A DNA stretch of 64,000 nt, taken from Pseudomonadota bacterium. GTDB lineage: Bacteria; Pseudomonadota; Alphaproteobacteria; Acetobacterales; Acetobacteraceae. The stretch is from NCBI GenBank assembly GCA_021798575.1, contig JAJZGI010000003.1, positions 1 to 64,000 on the forward strand, written 5' to 3'. Each line of letters begins with the position of its first letter. Positions within the stretch are counted from its first letter, which is position 1. The position numbers and the translations under genes are program-made. A model generated the notes under the pieces. The model was not told where the DNA came from. It saw nothing but the letters and a program-made list of their open reading frames with translations, and did no database searches. This document shows positions 58,114-64,000 of the stretch, in pieces.

Positions 58114-61100
58114 AAGCCGCTGCCTGAAAATTCGCCAGGCGGCATAAATTTCCGAGTACATCGCGCGCAATCCCCGCGCGCGCGTTCACCTCCATGTCCC
58201 GTGCCACCACCAGCTTCTGGTCCGGCCGCACCTTCAGCGTGCCGCCGCGTGAGGCGATCCACGCGATCAACCCGCCCGGGTTGTTGAACTCATTCCGGCG
58301 GAACGAGATCACCATGCCCTTCGGCCCGGCGTCCAGTTTTTCCACCCCGGCGGCGCGGCAGGCGCGCTTCAGCGCCACCGTCTCCAGCAGGTTTTCAACC
58401 TCTTTTGGCAGCGCGCCGAACCGGTCGACCAGTTCCGCCGCCAGCGCCTCGCTCTCTGCATCGCTGGCAAGCCCGCTCATCCGGCGGTACAGGCCAAGCC
58501 GCACCGGCAGGTCGCTCACATAATCCTCAGGGATCAGTACCGGCAGGCCGAGGTTGATGTTCGGCGTCCAGTCCCGCTCTACCGGCTTGGCATTTCGTTC
58601 ACCGGCGCGGATGGCGTTCACCGCATCCTCCAGCATCTGCTGATACAATTCGATCCCCACCTCGCGGATATGGCCGGATTGTTCATCACCCAGCAGGTTG
58701 CCGGCCCCGCGCAGGTCGAGATCATGCGAGGCGAGCGTGAAGCCCGCCCCCAGCGTATCCAGCGTCTGCATCACCTCCAGGCGCTTCTGCGCCGCAGCGC
58801 TCAACCGATGATGCACCGGCCAGGTGAGGTACGCATAGCCGCGCTGCTTGCCGCGTCCCACCCGCCCGCGCAGCTGGTACAATCCGGCCAGGCCAAACAT
58901 ATCCGCGCGGTGGATGATCAGCGTGTTCACAGCGGGCATATCGAGCCCGCTCTCCACGATATTGGTGGCGAGCAGAATATCATATTTCCCCTCGCCGAAT
59001 TCGGTCATCACCCGCTCCAGCTCGGTCGGCGCCAGCCGCCCGTGCGCCATGATGGTCTTGATCTCAGGCGAGATCTCGCGCAGCCTTGCTGCCATCGGCT
59101 CCAGATCGTCGATACGCGGCACGACGCAAAAAATCTGCCCGCCACGGAATTTCTCCCGGGCGATCGCCTCGCGGATCACGAGGCTGTCGAACGGCATGAT
59201 AAACGTGCGCACGGCCAGCCGGTCCACCGGCGGCGTGGTGATGAGCGAGAGGTCGCGCACACCGGTCAGCGCCAGTTGCAGCGTACGCGGGATCGGCGTC
59301 GCGGTCAGCGTGAGCACATGCACATCGGCCTTCAGCTGCTTCAGCCGCTCCTTGTGCGCCACGCCGAAATGCTGCTCCTCATCCACCACCACGAGGCCGA
59401 GGTCGGAGAACTCGACCGATTTTGCCATCAGCGCGTGCGTGCCGATCACAATCGAAATACTCCCGTCCTTCAGCCCGGCGCGCACGGCGTTGGCGTCTTT
59501 GGCCGTCACCAGCCGTGAGAGCTGGGCCACTTTCACGGGCAGTCCCTCGAAGCGTGTGGTAAAGGCGCGGAAATGCTGCCGCGCCAGCAGCGTGGTCGGC
59601 ACCACCACGGCGACCTGGCTGCCCGCCATCGCGGCAACAAACGCGGCGCGCAGCGCGATCTCGGTCTTGCCGAACCCGACATCGCCGCAGATCAACCGGT
59701 CCATCGGCCGCCCGGCGGCAAAATCCTCCAGCACATCGGCGATCGCCTTTTCCTGGTCCTCGGTCTCGGTATAGGGGAACCGCTCGCAGAATTCGGCGAA
59801 CGCGCCGTCATCGGCGGCGAGCAGCGGCGCCTCGCGCATCAGTCGCTCGGCGGCGATACGGATCAACCCCGCCGCCATGTCCTGGATACGGTTTTTCGCC
59901 CGGGCCTTGCGCGCCTGCCACGCCGCACCGCCCAATTTGTCGAGCGATACGCCATCGGTCTCCTGGCCAAAGCGCGAGAGCGCGTCGATATTCTCCACCG
60001 GCAGGAATAATTTATCGCCGCCATCATAGAGCAGCCGCAGGCAGTCGTGCGCGGCGTTGTTCACATTCACCGTCTCCAGCCCGTCATAGCGGCCGATCCC
60101 ATGGTCCTGATGCACGACCAGGTCCCCCGCGGCGATCTCCGTCGCATCGGCGATAAACTGGTCGGCGCTGCGGCGGCGCTTGGGCGGCCGCGCGATCCGT
60201 ACCCCCAGCAGATCCTGCTCGGCCACCAGCGCCATCCGGTCGGTGATGAACCCGCGCTCGATGCCTAACACCGCCAGGGCAACCGTCCCAGCGGGCAGCG
60301 CGCGCGCCTCATCGGCGCTGGCCACCGGGCGAACCCCTTGTATCCCATGGTCGCGCAGCATCAGTGTGAGCCGCTCGCGCGCGCCAAGGCTCCAGGCCGC
60401 CAGCACGACCGTGCGGCCCCCATCGGCCCATTTGCGCCGCAGTTCGGCGAACCCATCAAACGCCGCCATCGGCTGGCCCGCCAGAATCGGCGCGGGGCGG
60501 CCGCCGATATCCACCCCCACAGCGCCTTCGGGCCTGGTGAACGGCGAGAACACGAATCCGGGTCCGCGCGCCAGCTCCGCCGCCCAACCTTCGCGGTCCA
60601 GATACAACATGGCGGGCGGCAGCGCCCGGTATGGCTGCTCACCGGTGCGCGCCGGGCCGCGCCGCTCGGCATAATGGTCGGCGATCAGCTCCAGCCGCGC
60701 CTCCACGGCGGCTTGCGCCTGCGCGTCGAACGAGACCGACGCACCGGGCAGATAATCGAAGATCGTCTCCATGCCGGGGCTGAACAGCGGCGCATAATGC
60801 TCAACACCCGGGTGCCGGTGGCCCTCGCTGACGGATTGATAGAGCGGGTCTTCGACCGATTTCGGGCCGAACAGCTCGCGCCAGCCGGTGCGGAACCTGG
60901 CGGTGGACGCGGCATCAAACCCGATCTCGGATGCTGGGTGGAAGTCCAGCTGCTGGACGGCCTCGCCACTGCGTTGCGTCTCGGGGTCGAACCGGCGGAT
61001 ACTCTCGATCGTATCGCCGAACAAATCGAGCCGCACCGGCGCCGTCTCACCCGCCGGAAAAATGTCGATAATCCCGCCGCGCAGGCAGAATTCCCCCGGC

Positions 61101-61537
61101 TCCATCACCGTGCCGGTGCGGTTGTAGCCGTTGGCGTCCAAAAACGCGGCGAGGTCCGCGGGGGCGATGGAATCGCCCACCGCCAGCCGCATTCCCGCCC
61201 CCGCCAGCGCCGCGCGCGGCGTGATCCGCTGCAGCGCCGCGTTCACGGTGCTCAGCACGATACGTTTTCTGCCCGGCTCGGCCTGTAGGCGGCTCAGCGC
61301 CGCGATCCGCTCGGCGATAATCGCCCCATTGGGCGAAACCCGGTCATAGGGCAGGCAATCCCACGCGGGAAAACTGATAACCTCCACCTCCGGGCCAAAA
61401 AACCCGATCGCCTCGGCCAGCCCGGCCAACCGGCCGTCATCCCGCGCGATATGCAGCACCGGCCCGGCCTGCTCGCCTAACCGGCGCACCAGCATCAGCG
61501 CATCCAGCCCCTCCGGCACGCCATAAACGGTGATCAT
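58112..61537 (-). CDS. mfd: Transcription-repair coupling factor
   Basis: 1141 aa; DLVVHQDHGIGRYDGLETV, DRLICGDVGFGKTEIALRAAF, DEEQHFGV, TLTATPIPRTLQLALTGVRDLSLI. Confidence 0.97.
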   Translation of the reverse strand: MITVYGVPEGLDALMLVRRLGEQAGPVLHIARDDGRLAGLAEAIGFFGPEVEVISFPAWDCLPYDRVSPNGAIIAERIAALSRLQAEPGRKRIVLSTVNAALQRITPRAALAGAGMRLAVGDSIAPADLAAFLDANGYNRTGTVMEPGEFCLRGGIIDIFPAGETAPVRLDLFGDTIESIRRFDPETQRSGEAVQQLDFHPASEIGFDAASTARFRTGWRELFGPKSVEDPLYQSVSEGHRHPGVEHYAPLFSPGMETIFDYLPGASVSFDAQAQAAVEARLELIADHYAERRGPARTGEQPYRALPPAMLYLDREGWAAELARGPGFVFSPFTRPEGAVGVDIGGRPAPILAGQPMAAFDGFAELRRKWADGGRTVVLAAWSLGARERLTLMLRDHGIQGVRPVASADEARALPAGTVALAVLGIERGFITDRMALVAEQDLLGVRIARPPKRRRSADQFIADATEIAAGDLVVHQDHGIGRYDGLETVNVNNAAHDCLRLLYDGGDKLFLPVENIDALSRFGQETDGVSLDKLGGAAWQARKARAKNRIQDMAAGLIRIAAERLMREAPLLAADDGAFAEFCERFPYTETEDQEKAIADVLEDFAAGRPMDRLICGDVGFGKTEIALRAAFVAAMAGSQVAVVVPTTLLARQHFRAFTTRFEGLPVKVAQLSRLVTAKDANAVRAGLKDGSISIVIGTHALMAKSVEFSDLGLVVVDEEQHFGVAHKERLKQLKADVHVLTLTATPIPRTLQLALTGVRDLSLITTPPVDRLAVRTFIMPFDSLVIREAIAREKFRGGQIFCVVPRIDDLEPMAARLREISPEIKTIMAHGRLAPTELERVMTEFGEGKYDILLATNIVESGLDMPAVNTLIIHRADMFGLAGLYQLRGRVGRGKQRGYAYLTWPVHHRLSAAAQKRLEVMQTLDTLGAGFTLASHDLDLRGAGNLLGDEQSGHIREVGIELYQQMLEDAVNAIRAGERNAKPVERDWTPNINLGLPVLIPEDYVSDLPVRLGLYRRMSGLASDAESEALAAELVDRFGALPKEVENLLETVALKRACRAAGVEKLDAGPKGMVISFRRNEFNNPGGLIAWIASRGGTLKVRPDQKLVVARDMEVNARAGIARDVLGNLCRLANFQAAA

Positions 61538-61821
61538 GCGCGCGCCAGCGCCGCCGCGCGGATGCGCCGCAGCATCGGGCTGTCGGCATGTTCGGGGATA
61601 GTCTGTCGCCCGGTCAGCCAGTCGGCCAGTTCGGCATCGGGGAACTCCATCACCGCCTCCAGCGCATCCAGCTCGCCCGGCGTCATGGCGGCAATATTCG
61701 CCCGCACGAAGTCGCCGATCAGCAGGTCATTCTCATAGGTGCCGCGATGCTGCGCGCGGAAGATCAACCGGCGGCGGCGGTTGTCCTGCAATATGTGGCT
61801 CTCGGGCGGCGATTCAGTCAT
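61534..61821 (-). CDS. sdhE: SdhE/CptB-type FAD assembly factor
   Basis: RRRLIFRAQHRGTYENDLLIGDFVRANI...LDALEAVMEFPDAELADWLTGR. Confidence 0.93.
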   Translation of the reverse strand: MTESPPESHILQDNRRRRLIFRAQHRGTYENDLLIGDFVRANIAAMTPGELDALEAVMEFPDAELADWLTGRQTIPEHADSPMLRRIRAAALARA

Positions 61822-61863
61822 GTCGGGTTGCGGTATAGGCAGGCTTTGGCCAAGAGTCAGCCC

Positions 61864-63918
61864 GTGACCATACAGATTCTCGCACCCCTGCGCGCGCCCA
61901 TCACCACCCTGCCCGGGCTGGGGCCGAAACTCTCAACCCTGCTGGCCCGGCTGGTCGGTGGGCCCAGCATCCGGGACGTGCTGTTTCACCTGCCCGTGGA
62001 TTTTCTGGACCGTCGCGCCAGCCCCAAAATCCGCGACGCCGAGCCCGGCACGCTCGCCACCCTGCGGGTCGAGGTGATCCGCGTCGAGCCGCCGCCCAAA
62101 AAAAACCAGCCGCACCGCGTCATCATCGGCGATGGCACAGGCTTCGCCGAGATCGTGCTGTTCCATGCCGCCCGGCTGACGCAGTTCCCCATCGGCGCGC
62201 GGCTCATCGTCTCGGGCAAACTCGAGCGTTTCGCCGACCGGCTCGTGCTCCCGCACCCGGACTATGTGGCCTCCCAGTTGCAGGAGCAGGAGTTTCCGTG
62301 GGTCGAGCCGGTCTGGCCGCTTGCAGCGGGCGTCGTCTCGCGCATCATGCGCCGCGCCGCGCTCGGCGCCCTGGCGCGCCTGCCGGAGCTGCCCGAGTGG
62401 CACGCACCCACCCTCCTGCAACGTCGTGGCTGGCCGGGCTTCGGCGCGGCGCTGCGGGCAATGCACGCCCCGCAGGAGATCCCGGACGACAAACCCGCCC
62501 AGCGCCTGGCCTACGATGAGTTGCTGGCGCGCCAGATCACCTTCGCCGTGGTCCGCGCCAGGCGCCGCAAGCGGCCAGGGCGCGCACTCACGGGCGATAA
62601 TCGGCTCCGCCAGGCCGCCTTGCAGCGCTTCGGCTTCCCGCCCACCGCCGGGCAGGCGCTGGCGCTGGCCGAGATCGACTCAGACCTTGCCGCGCCGCAC
62701 CGGATGCTACGCCTGCTGCAAGGCGATGTCGGCTCCGGCAAAACCCTGGTCGCGATGCTGGCGATGCTGCGCGCGGTGGAGGCGGGCGCGCAAGGAGCCC
62801 TGCTCGCCCCCACCGAGATCCTGGCCAGGCAGCACTACGCCACCTTCCGTAAATTCTGCGGCGTGCCGGTGGCGCTGCTCACGGGCAATGTCAAAGGCCG
62901 CGAGCGCAGCGCCATCCTGGCGCAACTCGCGGCGGGAACCCTGCCGATCGTGATCGGCACGCACGCGATCTTCCAGAAACATGTGGAATTCCGGGACCTC
63001 GCCCTGGCCGTCATCGACGAGCAGCATCGTTTCGGTGTCGATCAGCGCCTCGCCCTCGGCGCCAAGGGCGCGGTGACAGACCTGCTGGTCATGACCGCAA
63101 CGCCGATTCCGCGCACCCTGCTGCTCACCCATTGGGCCGAGATGGACACGAGCCGGATCATGGAAAAACCCGCCGGGCGGCAGCCGATCACCACCACGCT
63201 GCACAAGTTGGCCGAGCTGGAGAAACTACAGGACGCAATCGCGCGTATGCTGGAGGCGGGCGGCCAGGTCTATTGGGTATGCCCGCTGGTCCATGAGTCC
63301 GAGGCGCTGGACATCACCGCCGCGCAGATGCGCTATGCCGCGCTGCAAGCCCGCTTCGGCGCGCAGGTGGCGCTGGCGCACGGCCAGCAGGAGCCCACCG
63401 TGCGGGACACCGCATTGGCCAACTTCGCCGCGGGCATCTGCAAAATCCTGGTCGCGACCACGGTCATCGAGGTCGGCATGGACGTGCCCCGGGCGAATGT
63501 CATGGTGATCGAGCACGCCGAGCGCTTCGGCCTGGCGCAACTCCACCAGTTGCGCGGGCGTGTGGGCCGGGGCGCCGCGAAAAGCTATTGCCTGCTGCTG
63601 CATGACAATAAATTGGTGGCCAACGCGCGCCAGCGGCTGGCATTATTGCGTGACACCGAGGACGGTTTCGCCATCGCCGATGCGGATTATCAGTTGCGCG
63701 GCGCGGGGGATTATCTTGGCACCAGACAGTCCGGCCTGCCCGGTTATCTGCTGGCGGACGCCAAGCGGGATGCCGAACTCTTGCCGATGGCGAACCAGGA
63801 CGCCACCATGCTTCTGCAAGCCGACCCCAGGCTCGAATCCTCACGCGGCCAGGCGGTGCGGGTGCTGCTCAACCTGTTCGATCAGCGCGAGGCAATGGCG
63901 ACGGTGCGAGCGGGCTGA
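61864..63918 (+). CDS. recG: ATP-dependent DNA helicase RecG (GTG start)
   Basis: ITTLPGLGPKLSTLLARL, LLQGDVGSGKTLVAMLAML, DEQHRFGVDQRL, GRVGRGAAKSYCLLL. Confidence 0.97.
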   Translation: MTIQILAPLRAPITTLPGLGPKLSTLLARLVGGPSIRDVLFHLPVDFLDRRASPKIRDAEPGTLATLRVEVIRVEPPPKKNQPHRVIIGDGTGFAEIVLFHAARLTQFPIGARLIVSGKLERFADRLVLPHPDYVASQLQEQEFPWVEPVWPLAAGVVSRIMRRAALGALARLPELPEWHAPTLLQRRGWPGFGAALRAMHAPQEIPDDKPAQRLAYDELLARQITFAVVRARRRKRPGRALTGDNRLRQAALQRFGFPPTAGQALALAEIDSDLAAPHRMLRLLQGDVGSGKTLVAMLAMLRAVEAGAQGALLAPTEILARQHYATFRKFCGVPVALLTGNVKGRERSAILAQLAAGTLPIVIGTHAIFQKHVEFRDLALAVIDEQHRFGVDQRLALGAKGAVTDLLVMTATPIPRTLLLTHWAEMDTSRIMEKPAGRQPITTTLHKLAELEKLQDAIARMLEAGGQVYWVCPLVHESEALDITAAQMRYAALQARFGAQVALAHGQQEPTVRDTALANFAAGICKILVATTVIEVGMDVPRANVMVIEHAERFGLAQLHQLRGRVGRGAAKSYCLLLHDNKLVANARQRLALLRDTEDGFAIADADYQLRGAGDYLGTRQSGLPGYLLADAKRDAELLPMANQDATMLLQADPRLESSRGQAVRVLLNLFDQREAMATVRAG

Positions 63919-64000
63919 ACCCACGCGCCCGGCGGGACAATCCCTCGACCCGCGCCAGCAATTCGGCGAACGAAAACGGCTTGGCCATATAATCATCCCC
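63869..64000 (-). CDS. C-terminal end of a response-regulator receiver domain (partial, runs off the right edge)
   Basis: Minus-strand reading GDDYMAKPFSFAELLARVEGLSRRARGFSPLAPSPLPRADRTG-stop; KPF motif and alpha-5 of OmpR-type receivers. Confidence 0.7.
   Translation of the reverse strand, partial: GDDYMAKPFSFAELLARVEGLSRRARGFSPLAPSPLPRADRTG

Noticed and set aside
60338-61288. 316-aa plus-strand ORF
   Set aside because: Antisense to mfd.
1-64000. CRISPR array, rRNA operon, prophage or complete composite transposon
   Set aside because: No regularly spaced direct repeats, rRNA sequence or phage structural genes were recognised; the only mobile signature is the partial IS at the left edge.

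Overview
The window is a GC-rich bacterial chromosome segment. Gene content and order (NDUFA12-MlaD-DUF2155, mfd-sdhE-recG, rlmH-rsfS-nadD-proA) suggest an alphaproteobacterium, probably Acetobacteraceae, but this was not tested by any search. Left to right it contains: (1) a flagellar/export block flgH'-flgI-flgJ-flgK-fliL-fliO-fliP-fliQ-fliR-flhB, with flgH truncated beside the start of an IS630-type transposase; (2) a tRNA-Leu(CAA) and two DUF892 ferritin-like genes, one with an in-frame amber codon; (3) a GntR/formyl-CoA transferase/OxlT-like locus with an enoyl-CoA hydratase and a ketopantoate-reductase-like gene; (4) a TolC-HlyD-RND efflux operon; (5) an APC permease followed by a TelA / small protein / tandem YbjQ-like-domain cassette; (6) nadA-nadB-nadC behind two mutually inverted perfect palindromes; (7) a housekeeping block (ldt, rppH, ctpA, envC-like, gpmI, rlmH, rsfS, nadD, proA, GNAT-NUDIX fusion, cinA); (8) TAXI receptor, pip, and sugar aminotransferase/CapD genes; (9) a RidA gene coupled to a divergent class II ribonucleotide-reductase-like gene that appears to lack the catalytic N-terminal part; (10) NDUFA12-MlaD-DUF2155, tandem OmpA-like paralogues and a sulfotransferase; (11) mfd, sdhE, recG, and the end of a receiver domain. 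The best candidates for something undescribed are the TelA/YbjQ cassette, the RNR-like paralogue coupled to RidA, and a 57-bp dispersed palindromic repeat. No rRNA, CRISPR array or prophage was seen. All product calls come from reading the translations by eye, without database searches.
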